Source: Afipia sp. GAS231 (lineage in GTDB: Bacteria > Pseudomonadota > Alphaproteobacteria > Rhizobiales > Xanthobacteraceae). Taken from it: a stretch of DNA of 64,000 nt. The position numbers and the translations under genes are program-made. Under the pieces are notes generated by a model that worked only from the letters and a program-made list of their open reading frames with translations, did no database searches and had not been told where the DNA came from. Positions 49,167 to 57,685 of the stretch are shown here, piece after piece; position 1 is the first letter of the stretch; every line of letters begins with the position of its first letter. The stretch covers positions 5,566,501 through 5,630,500 of the forward strand of contig NZ_LT629703.1 in assembly GCF_900103365.1 (NCBI RefSeq), written 5' to 3'.

Positions 49167-50050
49167 ATCAGCTGCGTCTGCTTGATCTCCCGCACTTGCA
49201 GACTGGCGTCGATGCCGCGCACGGTCTGCGTGCAGCGCCATTGATTGCCGTCGCGCTCGATCGAGAACAGATTGTAGGCCGCGGCCGGATAATGCCGGTG
49301 CGCCAGCGCCGAGGCCGAAGGCACGCCGATCGCGGGGATCTGCTTGTCTGACCCTTCGATCCACATCGTCGAATGGATGTGGTCGTGGCCGTGCAGCACC
49401 AGATCGGCGCCGCGCGCCTTCAACACCGCGCGCAAGCCGCTGGAATCGGTCAGTCGCTTCATGCGGGATTTCGAGTGCAGGGGATGATGCACCAGCAGCA
49501 CCCGGAACGCGTCCTCGGCCGACAATTGCGCCAGATGACGGTCGAGCGTGTCGAGTTGCGCGCGGCCGAGCGTGCCGGTCGCCATCAGCGGCGGCGTCGG
49601 CACCGCCGAGGACACGCCGATCAGCGCCAGCGGACCGCGCCGGCGCAGGAACGGAAACGAAGTGCCTTCGGTCCCGGCGTCGCCGCGCAGGTATTCGCCG
49701 AAGGCGCCGGCGAAACGATGCTGTGTGGCGCGCACATAGGCGTCGTGATTGCCGGGGATGACAGTGACCTGCTGCGGCGTTCCCACGCCTTCGAGCCAGG
49801 CCTGCGCGGGGGCGAATTCTGATTCGAGCGCGAGATTGACCAGATCGCCGGTCACGGCGATATGGTCCGGCCGCTGTGCCTGCATGTCGGCGACCAGCGC
49901 ATCCAGCACCTCGCGGCGGTGATATTTGTGGCGGTTGCGGGTCCAGTTGAGATAACCGAACGCACGCTTGCCGGCGAGATCGCGCAGGCGCGCCGCCGGC
50001 AGCGGCGGCAGGTGCGGGTCGGACAGATGCGCCAACGTGAAGGCCGTCAT
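49163..50050 (-). CDS. Calcineurin-like metallophosphoesterase
   Basis: ATG 50050 (MTAFTLAHLSDPHLPPLPAA) gives 295 residues; the longer frame to 50176 is not supported. All five metal-ligand motifs are present: LSDPHL, VTGDLVN, IPGNHD, LLVHHPLH and LHGHDHIH. This is the class of binuclear metallophosphoesterases related to cyclic nucleotide phosphodiesterases (CpdA-like), though other phosphate esters are possible. There is no signal peptide. It is divergent from the Nudix gene. Confidence 0.92.
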   Translation of the reverse strand: MTAFTLAHLSDPHLPPLPAARLRDLAGKRAFGYLNWTRNRHKYHRREVLDALVADMQAQRPDHIAVTGDLVNLALESEFAPAQAWLEGVGTPQQVTVIPGNHDAYVRATQHRFAGAFGEYLRGDAGTEGTSFPFLRRRGPLALIGVSSAVPTPPLMATGTLGRAQLDTLDRHLAQLSAEDAFRVLLVHHPLHSKSRMKRLTDSSGLRAVLKARGADLVLHGHDHIHSTMWIEGSDKQIPAIGVPSASALAHRHYPAAAYNLFSIERDGNQWRCTQTVRGIDASLQVREIKQTQLI

Positions 50051-50144
50051 GTGCGTTTCGCCGGATGGCCCGTGAAATGAAGCTGTCGCGCGATCATCCC
50101 GCGATATAAGGATCAAACATGACATCTGTCCATCCGGGGGATTT

Positions 50145-50633
50145 GTGACCGCTCTGCAAACCTTGCGAAAGCGCATCGAGCCGCAATTGCGGCACGTGTT
50201 CCACCTCTATTGGCGGTTCGCCCGCGGCATGACCTTGGGCGTTCGCGGCGTCGTGGTGGATGCCGATGGCAGGGTATTCCTGGTCCGGCACAGTTATGTC
50301 TCCGGCTGGCATCTGCCGGGCGGCGGGGTCGAGGTCGGCGAGAGCTTTCTCGAAGCCTTGCGGCGCGAGCTGATGGAGGAGGGGCGGATCGAACTCGCCG
50401 GCGAACCCGCCCTGCATGGCCTGTTCTTCAACAGCCACGTCTCCCGCCGCGACCATGTCGCGGTCTATGTGGTCAGGCAATTCCGGCAGGACCGGTTGCC
50501 GGAGCCGAACCGCGAGATCGTCGAGTGCGGATTCTATGCCGCAACCGCGTTGCCGACGGAGACCACCAAAGGCACACGGTTGCGGATCGCGGAAGTGCTC
50601 GACGGCGTGACGCCGGTTTCGACGTGGCGATAA
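50145..50633 (+). CDS. Nudix hydrolase
   Basis: GTG 50145 starts a 162-residue product with the Nudix core: LPGGGVEVGESFLEALRREL then MEEGRIE. The motif GX5EX7REUXEEXGU is intact up to REUXEE, but the last conserved glycine is Arg (EEGRI), a small departure. The family cleaves nucleoside diphosphates linked to another group; specificity not inferable. It precedes the glycosyltransferase gene by 92 bp. Confidence 0.85.
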   Translation: MTALQTLRKRIEPQLRHVFHLYWRFARGMTLGVRGVVVDADGRVFLVRHSYVSGWHLPGGGVEVGESFLEALRRELMEEGRIELAGEPALHGLFFNSHVSRRDHVAVYVVRQFRQDRLPEPNREIVECGFYAATALPTETTKGTRLRIAEVLDGVTPVSTWR

Positions 50634-50725
50634 GCGGCCGCGGATAACACCGCCTTCCTCCAACCGGCCAACGCCTGATTGCGGTATAAACGCCCCATGG
50701 ACAGGGTTGATTCGGCGAGATCGCG

Positions 50726-51661
50726 ATGACGACACCAGCGTTGCGGGTTGCGGTTCTGGTGCCTTGCTACAACGAGGAAGCCGCTGTCGCGACCGTGGTC
50801 GCCGACTTTCGCAAGGCGCTGCCGGCGGCTGCGATATTCGTCTACGACAACAATTCGAGGGACCGCACCGTCGAGATCGCGCGCGCCGCCGGCGCTGTGG
50901 TGCGCAGCGAGCGCCGCCAGGGCAAGGGCCACGTGGTCCGGCGCATGTTCGCCGATGTCGACGCCGATATCTATGTGCTGGTCGATGGCGATGCGACCTA
51001 CGACGCGCCGAGCGCGCCGCGCATGATCGATCGGCTGATCAACGATCATCTCGACATGGTGGTGGGCTTTCGCGTCGATCAGTCGGTCGCCGCCTACCGG
51101 CCGGGCCACCGCACCGGCAACTGGATGCTGACCAGCTTCCTGTCGACGGTGTTCGGCCAGGCCTTCAAGGACATCCTGTCCGGCTATCGCGTGTTCTCGC
51201 GCCGCTTCGTCAAATCCTTTCCGGTGCTGTCCGACGGTTTCGAGATCGAAACCGAGCTCAGCGTGCACGCGCTCGAACTGGCGTTGCCGGTCGCCGAAGT
51301 CGAGACGCCGTATTATGCGCGGCCGGAAGGTTCGGTCAGCAAGCTCAACACCTGGCGCGACGGTTTCCGGATTCTCGGCACCATCCTGAAACTGTACCGG
51401 TCGGAAAAGCCGCTGCGGTTCTTCACCGTGATCGGCATCTTCCTGATGCTGGTCTCGATCGGGCTCGCGATCCCCGTCGTCATCACCTATCTCGAGGAAG
51501 GCCTCGTGCCGCGGCTGCCGACCGCGGTACTGTCGATGGGCCTGATGATCGTGGCGGTCCTGTCGGTGTCGTCGGGGCTGGTGCTGGATACGGTGACGCG
51601 TGGCCGGCGCGAAATGAAGCTGCTGGCTTATTTGTCCCAGCCCGTCATCAACAAGGCTTAA
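50726..51661 (+). CDS. Family 2 glycosyltransferase (DPM1-like) with two C-terminal membrane helices
   Basis: The 311-residue protein has a GT2 domain: VLVPCYNEEAAVATVV, the metal-binding DGDATYD motif and SGYRVFSRRF. The last ~80 residues hold two membrane helices (FFTVIGIFLMLVSIGLAIPV and AVLSMGLMIVAVLSVSSGLV). The layout fits polyprenyl-phosphate mannosyl/glucosyltransferases, which make lipid-linked sugar donors such as those used by PMT/ArnT enzymes. Sugar and lipid are not known from sequence. Confidence 0.9.
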   Translation: MTTPALRVAVLVPCYNEEAAVATVVADFRKALPAAAIFVYDNNSRDRTVEIARAAGAVVRSERRQGKGHVVRRMFADVDADIYVLVDGDATYDAPSAPRMIDRLINDHLDMVVGFRVDQSVAAYRPGHRTGNWMLTSFLSTVFGQAFKDILSGYRVFSRRFVKSFPVLSDGFEIETELSVHALELALPVAEVETPYYARPEGSVSKLNTWRDGFRILGTILKLYRSEKPLRFFTVIGIFLMLVSIGLAIPVVITYLEEGLVPRLPTAVLSMGLMIVAVLSVSSGLVLDTVTRGRREMKLLAYLSQPVINKA

Positions 51662-51685
51662 GGCAACGCGGAATTTGGCAGACAT

Positions 51686-51730
51686 AGCGTTTTCGAGCGA
51701 AGTGGAGGCCGGTTCGCGTGAAGAAAACGC
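51686..51730. repeat. Short repeat with AGCGTTTTC / GAAAACGC ends
   Basis: The GCGTTTTC at 51687-51694 faces GAAAACGC at 51723-51730 around about 28 bp. It begins 24 bp after the glycosyltransferase stop. I recognise the GTTTTCGAGCGAAGTGGA block as a common Bradyrhizobium intergenic sequence; that is memory, not a search result. Confidence 0.5.
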
Positions 51731-51744
51731 GTCAAAATATTAAC

Positions 51745-51788
51745 GGTCGAGCGCCGGTTCTGATTTTAATCAGAACCGGCGCTCGACC
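51745..51788. repeat. Near-perfect 44-bp palindrome (21-bp arms, 2-bp centre)
   Basis: The arms at 51745-51765 and 51768-51788 are complementary over all 21 bases, with only TT between them. The arm begins GGTCGAGCGCCGG. With almost no loop it would extrude as a cruciform or stop replication/transcription machinery. It lies between the glycosyltransferase and the GNAT gene. Confidence 0.85.
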
Positions 51789-51821
51789 GCGCCGCCCCCA
51801 GATGCTATCCCGCGCCTCATC

Positions 51822-52334
51822 ATGAGCGAACTCTCCGTCACTATCCTGGCCGAAACCCCCAAGGACGCGCAGGCGATCGAGCGCCTGCATGAGCGCACCT
51901 TCGGACCCGGCCGCTTCGTGCTCAGCGCCTACCGGCTGCGCGAACATGTCGATCATCTGCTCGATCTGTCGTTCACGGCGCGGATCGGCACGCTGATGGT
52001 CGGTTCGGTGCGGCAGTTGCCGGTCTGCATCGGCGATACGCCGGCCTTGATGCTCGGGCCGTTGACGGTCGAGCCGCCGTTCCGCAGCCGCGGTGTCGGC
52101 CGCATGCTGCTCGACCGTTCGCTCAGGGATGCCAAGGCCAAGGGCCATCGCCTGGTGATCCTGGTCGGCGACGAGGCCTATTACAGCCGCGTCGGTTTCA
52201 AGGCCGTGCCGAAGGGACGGGCGACGATGCCGGGCCCGGTCGATTACAGCCGTCTGCTGGTGGCCGAGCTGGTCGAAGGCGCCTTCAACGACGTCTCCGG
52301 CGCGATCCAGCCCGACTGGAGCAAGGCAAGGTAG
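51822..52334 (+). CDS. GNAT family N-acetyltransferase
   Basis: The 170-residue protein has the GNAT acetyl-CoA binding signature RSRGVGRMLLDRSL (about 88-101), with LMLGPLTVEPPF before it and YYSRVGFKAV after it. It transfers an acetyl group from acetyl-CoA to an amine. The substrate is not evident. It has no linked partner gene. Confidence 0.9.
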   Translation: MSELSVTILAETPKDAQAIERLHERTFGPGRFVLSAYRLREHVDHLLDLSFTARIGTLMVGSVRQLPVCIGDTPALMLGPLTVEPPFRSRGVGRMLLDRSLRDAKAKGHRLVILVGDEAYYSRVGFKAVPKGRATMPGPVDYSRLLVAELVEGAFNDVSGAIQPDWSKAR

Positions 52335-52342
52335 CTTGCGTA

Positions 52343-52488
52343 CCTCGCCCCGCTTGCGGGGAGAGGTCGGCGCAAAGCGCCGGGTGAGGGGGACTCACCG
52401 CGCATTCGGTATTCGTGGAAGCTGCCCCTCACCCCGACCCTCTAAGAGCAAGCTTCGCTCGTCTCGACCCCGCAAGTGCGGGGCGAGG
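52343..52488. repeat. ~146-bp inverted repeat element with nested CCCCGC/GCGGGG hairpins
   Basis: CCTCGCCCCGC (52343-52353) faces GCGGGGCGAGG (52478-52488). Inside, CCCCGC-tt-GCGGGG (52348-52361) and CCCCGC-aagt-GCGGGG (52469-52483) form small hairpins at each end. It fills the gap 52335-52632 downstream of both convergent genes (GNAT and the TonB receptor) and may end transcription from both sides. Nothing else is seen in the gap. Confidence 0.65.
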
Positions 52489-52632
52489 GAGAAGCGGCAT
52501 CGAGCCGGCCGTTGTCTAAAACTTCAAATTCGCAAACGCCCGTACCCCGATGCCCGGCATCAGGACTTCGTCCTTGTTGCAGGACTCTGGACGTTTGTTC
52601 TGACGCGTTTTCTTCACGCGACGGCGCACGCG

Positions 52633-54897
52633 TCACAGCTTCTGCGTGATGCCGACATAGAAGCCGCGTCGCGGTCCGAACTGCGGCGCGAACACGCCGA
52701 TGCCCGAGCCATCCCTGATCTCGTAGATCTTGTCGAACAGGTTGACGACATCGAACCTTACCGTCGTCGGCTTGGTCCATCCCGGGAGGAGATATTCGCG
52801 CGATACTCCGACATTCACCTGGGTATAGGACGGCACGTGGTCGGTATTCGCAAAGCCGGAGCGAAGTCCGCTGCCGTAGATCATTGACGCGCTGAACCGC
52901 GTGCCGTTCCAGAGGTAGGATGCACCGGCTGACGCGGTCAGAGTCTGACTGTGGTCCGTGTAGACGTAGTGGCTGGCGATGTAGGCCAGACGGTCGGGGT
53001 CGAACAAATACTGGTTCGATACGATGTCGGTGCCGAGTTGGCGCGCCCAGGCGAGGTTGCCATACATGCGGAAGTTGCCGTTGGTGTAGGATGCTTTGAG
53101 CTCGACGCCCGCGTTATTGGCCCGGTCGTAATTGAAGCCGGACAATACATAGGCCGCGCCGAATTGCCCATCGTCAAGCAGATCGCGCGCGATCTTGTAG
53201 TAGAGATCGATCCCGACCTCGAGGCCGGGTACCGGCAGGATCTTCTGAACTACACCTGCATCGAACACGTGGGCCCGCTCCGGCCGCACCGGATCGTTCT
53301 GCTGCACGGCAGGCTGCTGCGATGTGCCCTGGACCAGCGCCAGATTAACCGGAGCAGCCACCACTTGCGGCGGCGGCGTGAATGTGCGCGCGTAGCCGGC
53401 GTGGAAGGTGGTGCCATCCACTGGCACCCAGCTCACGTTGACACGCGGGCTGAACTGGTTGGCATTGACGTATTGGTACATCTGGTCGAAGCGTAACCCT
53501 GCGTTCAAGGTCAGGTTATTGGTGATCTTCCACTCGTCCTGAAGATAGGTGCCAAGCAGCCAACCGGTCCTGGAGCTGGAATCGAGTATGGGGAACGGCG
53601 CATCGATCGTGCCTTGGCTGGGATCGGTGGGATCAACGAGCGGCAACACGGTGGATATGTTGGTGACCAGGGAGCGCTCCGCACTCACGGAAAAGCCATA
53701 CCGCAGAGTATGGGCGTAGCCGATGCGCCAGGCGGTATCTTCCTGAATGCCATTGATAACGCTCTGACGGTAGACATCGGAGGCCACGCCATTGATGACG
53801 AGGTCGCCGACCAGATCCGGCCGAAAGTGCAACTGGTTATAGCGGTTGAAATAGGCGACCTGGTAGTCGATATCCTCCATCGATTTTTGGTAGGCCAATA
53901 CGTTGAACTGGGTCGTCTCGTACTGCCGTTCATTGAGCATCGACGAATCGAAGTTGGATACCCCGAACGCCGTGAAGTTGGACGGCTGTCCCGGATTGTT
54001 GGGGATCTGATACGCCGCATTCGATACGCCGCTGATCAGGGTCAGGCGGCTGGTGGGATCGAGCACGGTCGATAGATAAAGAAATCCCTTCTCCTGCGAG
54101 GTGCGATCGTGAATCGCTTCTTTCGCCGGCGTCGGATTTTCAATCCCCAGATTGCTCGTGAAATAGCGTCCGGAGACGAAATACTGGGTTTGTCCGGCGG
54201 TGCCGCCGTATTCGAAACTCGGCGTGATCGTTTGGTGGCTGCCGCCATAGACGCTGACGCTGCCTGAGTTGTTGAAGGCGTCGGTCTTGGTCTGGATGTC
54301 GAGCACGCCCGCGGTGCGCAAGCCATATTGCGCCGGCAGCGCCCCGGTAAGCAACGCCAGGCTTCCGACGATGCTGGTGTCGAGGATTTGCCCGAAAGCC
54401 CCGACGCCGTCGGGCAGCATGATGCCGTTGATACGATATTGAAGATTGCCGTGCTCGTTTCGTACGTGCAATTCACCGCTTGCGGCCGAATCCTGCGTTA
54501 CGCCGGGTAGTTGCAATAGCACCTTGTCCAGCGTCGTATTGGTACCTTGCGGGAGCGCCTCGATGGCCTGGTGGTTGATCTCAGAGGAGTTGGCACCGAT
54601 TGGCGCGAAAATGTTCTGGCGCGTCGTGTCAAACTTCTCGTTCTTGCCCGCGACCACTTGCGCCTCGGTCTGCGGCGGCGGTGCGGCGGGCGTCTCGCGA
54701 CGTACCCCCGTGACGACGCGCGCCTTGGGCCGGCGCGTGGGTTGGGCGCGCGGCGGCGCCACGACCTCGATCTTCGGAAGCGTGGTAGAGCCGCCCGCCG
54801 CGGGAGCTGCGGTCTGCGACATTGCAGGGGTGCCCAGGCCGAGCAGCAGTGACGCTGAACTGGAGAGCAGGAGAGTGGTTCTTAACGAGAGCGTCAT
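52633..54897 (-). CDS. TonB-dependent outer-membrane receptor, probably zinc/metal uptake
   Basis: ATG 54897 starts a signal peptide (TLLLSSSASLLLGLGTPAMS) and a 754-residue protein; the longer frame is not supported. A TonB-receptor plug (about 90-230; ALPQGTNTTLDKVLLQLPGV, YRINGIMLPDG) is followed by the 22-strand barrel (for example YLQDEWKITNNLTLNAGLRF, SPRVNVSW). Ligand not defined by sequence. It follows the DUF2946-like gene behind a Zur-like promoter, so zinc or a zinc carrier is the best guess. The last residue is Leu where many barrels have an aromatic. Confidence 0.85.
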   Translation of the reverse strand: MTLSLRTTLLLSSSASLLLGLGTPAMSQTAAPAAGGSTTLPKIEVVAPPRAQPTRRPKARVVTGVRRETPAAPPPQTEAQVVAGKNEKFDTTRQNIFAPIGANSSEINHQAIEALPQGTNTTLDKVLLQLPGVTQDSAASGELHVRNEHGNLQYRINGIMLPDGVGAFGQILDTSIVGSLALLTGALPAQYGLRTAGVLDIQTKTDAFNNSGSVSVYGGSHQTITPSFEYGGTAGQTQYFVSGRYFTSNLGIENPTPAKEAIHDRTSQEKGFLYLSTVLDPTSRLTLISGVSNAAYQIPNNPGQPSNFTAFGVSNFDSSMLNERQYETTQFNVLAYQKSMEDIDYQVAYFNRYNQLHFRPDLVGDLVINGVASDVYRQSVINGIQEDTAWRIGYAHTLRYGFSVSAERSLVTNISTVLPLVDPTDPSQGTIDAPFPILDSSSRTGWLLGTYLQDEWKITNNLTLNAGLRFDQMYQYVNANQFSPRVNVSWVPVDGTTFHAGYARTFTPPPQVVAAPVNLALVQGTSQQPAVQQNDPVRPERAHVFDAGVVQKILPVPGLEVGIDLYYKIARDLLDDGQFGAAYVLSGFNYDRANNAGVELKASYTNGNFRMYGNLAWARQLGTDIVSNQYLFDPDRLAYIASHYVYTDHSQTLTASAGASYLWNGTRFSASMIYGSGLRSGFANTDHVPSYTQVNVGVSREYLLPGWTKPTTVRFDVVNLFDKIYEIRDGSGIGVFAPQFGPRRGFYVGITQKL

Positions 54898-55051
54898 TGT
54901 CCGATCCTGAGAGGCTGCCACCGGAATTCGCGTTATCGACGAACCTTGGGAAGCGCCTTGCCGTCGATGTGCGACGGACCGATTTCGATTTATCCCGGTG
55001 GATCGGCCACGCATGGCGACGATCCCCCAAGGGCGCATCAATCAATCGATC

Positions 55052-55471
55052 TCAGGAGGCGGGTGGTGCGCGGGACTGGAACGCCGGATGGATCGCGTTC
55101 AGGTGAACGAACTCGGCGTCGGTCGTGAGGTAGAGAAATTCGACCGCCTGCGGCAGTTGCAGCAGTGGCGGCGTCGCGAACAGCACACTGCCGGCAAGCG
55201 ACATGACGGCGCAGATCGCGCAATTATCCGCCGGTTGCTGATCGCTATCGGGCGTCGATGGCTGCTGCTTCTGCGCAACTTCGTCCGCAGCTCCTTGCGC
55301 GGCGAGCCCGGTGGCGTGGGCGAAGTCCGCGTCGGTCGCGCTGGTCTGGACTACGGGTGCTGCTTGCGCGGCAACCCCGTGCGCATGCCCGAACGACAGC
55401 GCAAACTGGATCGCGAGCGCAAACAGCGCCAGCCGCGAGCCATGCTTGAGGTGTTTTCGGAACCAGTTCAT
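55052..55471 (-). CDS. DUF2946-like secreted/membrane protein, first gene of the Zur-like operon
   Basis: The 139-residue product has an N-terminal hydrophobic stretch (LALFALAIQFALSFGHAHGV) with two histidines, and a central CAIC pair (C84/C87; DNCAICAVMSLAGS) next to a second hydrophobic segment. This layout is like DUF2946 proteins, which lie beside metal TonB receptors. The C-x2-C and histidines could bind metal, which is a guess. It begins 17 nt after the Zur-like palindrome and is 154 bp upstream of the receptor gene. Confidence 0.7.
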   Translation of the reverse strand: MNWFRKHLKHGSRLALFALAIQFALSFGHAHGVAAQAAPVVQTSATDADFAHATGLAAQGAADEVAQKQQPSTPDSDQQPADNCAICAVMSLAGSVLFATPPLLQLPQAVEFLYLTTDAEFVHLNAIHPAFQSRAPPAS

Positions 55472-55487
55472 CCGGGTCTTCGTCCCA

Positions 55488-55504
55488 ATGTTATATTATA
55501 ACAT
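55488..55504. promoter_or_regulatory. Zur-like operator: perfect 17-bp palindrome
   Basis: ATGTTATATTATAACAT is an exact inverted repeat with one central base. It fits the Zur box of proteobacteria, which has a GTTATA-n-TATAAC core. It overlaps the probable -10 region of the DUF2946-like/TonB receptor promoter, so Zn-Zur binding would block transcription. The regulator gene is not in this window; binding is inferred from motif and gene content. Confidence 0.72.
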
Positions 55505-55526
55505 CGGAAGGAACAGAGGATGTCAA
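55498..55526 (-). promoter_or_regulatory. Promoter of the DUF2946-like/TonB receptor operon
   Basis: On the minus strand TTGACA (complement of 55521-55526) is followed after 17 bp by TGTTAT (complement of 55498-55503), a near-consensus sigma-70 type promoter. The -10 lies inside the Zur-like palindrome. A perfect TATAAT three bases downstream offers an alternative with a 20-bp spacer. Confidence 0.65.
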
Positions 55527-55618
55527 CCGTAGGTCAGGTAAGGTGGCGATAGTTCTGCGCGCGCTGTGGGATTGATGCAACGGAAGACGGCAGCCCGGCA
55601 GAATTCTGCGCGACAGCC

Positions 55619-57682
55619 TCACCGCCCCTCGCGCACCCAGGTCGCCGCGAACGCACCGAGCAGCAGCAGCAACCCGATCAGGCCTGCGAACATCGGCAGC
55701 ACGCCGACGCCCTTGACCACGCTGGCGTCGCGCATCTTGACGCCGAGCCAGCCGTCGCCGCGATAGATGCCGGAGGCACGCACCGGCACGATGCGGGGCA
55801 TGTCGAGGCTGGAGCCGTCGACCACGCGCCGCGCGTCGCCACCGGTCGCCTGCGCCAGCGGCTTCAGCATCTCGGTGGTGGAGGTGACTTCGGAAAATTC
55901 CTTCGGATTGGTCGGCCCGACATTGATCAGCGCCTTCAAGGTGCCGTCGGTCGCCTGCCACAGGCCGAGTTCGTTCGCCGGCAGCGTCGCGCGCCATTCG
56001 CCGGGATCGCCTGGGCTCAGCGTCATTTCTTTTGTCGTTCCGCTCGGCGAGGTCACGACAACAGGCGGCACGGTGTCGGCCATGGTCTGGCGCACCACCA
56101 CGAGGTCCTTGCCCTGGATTTGCAGGCGCAGCGCCTCTTCGTCGAGATCCGGTTGCTTCATCAGCCAGTGCGACATCCGCCGCAACAGATCCAGATGCGG
56201 TCCGCCTCCCTCATAGCCGCGCGCCCACAGCCAGATGTGATCAGACAACAGCAATGCGACGCGGCCTTCGCCGAAGCGCGACAGCAGCAGCAGCGGCTTG
56301 CCGTCGGCGCCGGTCATCACCGGCGGGTTGACGCTGTTGCGGGTCTCGACGGTGCGGAAGAACCGGCTCCAGTGCGGCGGCTCCGAGGCGGAGCCTTCTA
56401 GGCCGCGCGTCACCGGATGGCGCTTACCGGCATCGCTCAGATGCGCATAATACGGCTTCTCGCTGACGCCGACCGGTTCGGCCGGCAGCACCGAATCCAG
56501 CGGCGTGCGCCAGATGCTGGTGGTCGAGGCGTAGTCGGGACCTGCCGACACCAGTACCGCGCCGCCACCGCGGACATAGCGCGCGATGTTGTCGAAATAG
56601 GCAATCGGCAGCACGCCCTGGCGGGCGTAACGGTCGAAGATGATCAACTGGAAATCGTTGATCCGCTGCTGGAACAGCTCGCGGGTCGGAAACGCGATCA
56701 GCGACAGCTCGTTGATCGGCGTGCCGTCCTGCTTCTCCGGCGGCCGCAGAATGGTGAAATGGACAAGGTCGATGCTGGCGTCCGACTTCAACAGGTTGCG
56801 CCAGGTGCGCTCGCCGGAATGCGGTTCGCCGGAAACCAGCAGCACGCGCAATTTGTCGCGAACGCCTTCGATCGCGACCACGGCGCGGTTGTTGACCAGC
56901 GTCAGTTCGTTCTCCAGCGGCGAGGCCTCGATCTCGACGATGTTCGGCCCGGCATGCTTGATGTCGATCTCGACACTGGATGTCTGGCCGCTCGTAAGCG
57001 TGCGCTCGCCGATGACCTCGCCGTCGCGGCGGATCACGACCTTGGCGCGCTGGCCGGTGACGCCCTGGTCGTCGAGCCGGTAGGTGATGGTCTGGGTCTG
57101 GCCGACGATGCCGAAACGGGGCGCCGCCGAAATCGCAATCCGGCGATCGCGCTCGTCCTTCTGTCCCGTGATCAGCGCATGCACCGGCGCCTGGAACCCG
57201 ACGGCGGCCGCATTGGCGGGAATGTCGTGGACCCGGCCGTCGGTGATCATGAACGCGCCGGCGACGCGATCGACCGGAACATCCGACAGCGCCGAGGACA
57301 GCGCGCCGAACAGCTTGGTGCCGTCGGTCTCGCCATCGGCCTGTCCGGCCTCGACGACGCGCACTTCCAGTCCCTTGATCTTTTTCAGGGTGTCGACGAG
57401 CGCTTCCTGCGCCTTCGCGGTCTCGTCATTGCGCGTGCCGAAATTCTGGCTCGGGCTCTTGTCGATGACGACGGCGGCGACCGAGGACAACGGCTCGCGG
57501 TCCTCGCGGGTGAAGGACGGGTTGGCGAGCGCCAGCAGGATCAGCGCCAGCGCGGCGACCCGCACCGCAGCGCCACGGGCGCGGCCGAGCAGCAGCAGCG
57601 CCGAGATCGCAACGATGGCGGCGAGCGCGATCCACAGCACGAGCGTGGGAACGAGAGGCGTGAATGCGATGCCGTATTGCAT
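55619..57682 (-). CDS. Membrane protein with VWA-like and glutamine-amidotransferase-like regions
   Basis: The 687-residue product has two membrane helices at the N-terminus (LVLWIALAAIVAISALLLLG and VRVAALALILLALA) and one at the C-terminus (GVLPMFAGLIGLLLLLGAFA). Between them lies a VWA-type region with a MIDAS-like VIDKSPS and MITDGRVHD. A class I glutamine-amidotransferase-like fold (RVLLVSGEPHSGERTWRNLL, YVRGGGAVLVSAGPDY) follows. It is the last gene of the MoxR operon, 3 bp after the DUF4159 gene. No precise function is known; it probably joins DUF58 and the BatA-like protein in a membrane complex. Confidence 0.78.
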   Translation of the reverse strand: MQYGIAFTPLVPTLVLWIALAAIVAISALLLLGRARGAAVRVAALALILLALANPSFTREDREPLSSVAAVVIDKSPSQNFGTRNDETAKAQEALVDTLKKIKGLEVRVVEAGQADGETDGTKLFGALSSALSDVPVDRVAGAFMITDGRVHDIPANAAAVGFQAPVHALITGQKDERDRRIAISAAPRFGIVGQTQTITYRLDDQGVTGQRAKVVIRRDGEVIGERTLTSGQTSSVEIDIKHAGPNIVEIEASPLENELTLVNNRAVVAIEGVRDKLRVLLVSGEPHSGERTWRNLLKSDASIDLVHFTILRPPEKQDGTPINELSLIAFPTRELFQQRINDFQLIIFDRYARQGVLPIAYFDNIARYVRGGGAVLVSAGPDYASTTSIWRTPLDSVLPAEPVGVSEKPYYAHLSDAGKRHPVTRGLEGSASEPPHWSRFFRTVETRNSVNPPVMTGADGKPLLLLSRFGEGRVALLLSDHIWLWARGYEGGGPHLDLLRRMSHWLMKQPDLDEEALRLQIQGKDLVVVRQTMADTVPPVVVTSPSGTTKEMTLSPGDPGEWRATLPANELGLWQATDGTLKALINVGPTNPKEFSEVTSTTEMLKPLAQATGGDARRVVDGSSLDMPRIVPVRASGIYRGDGWLGVKMRDASVVKGVGVLPMFAGLIGLLLLLGAFAATWVREGR

Positions 57683-57685
57683 GCT

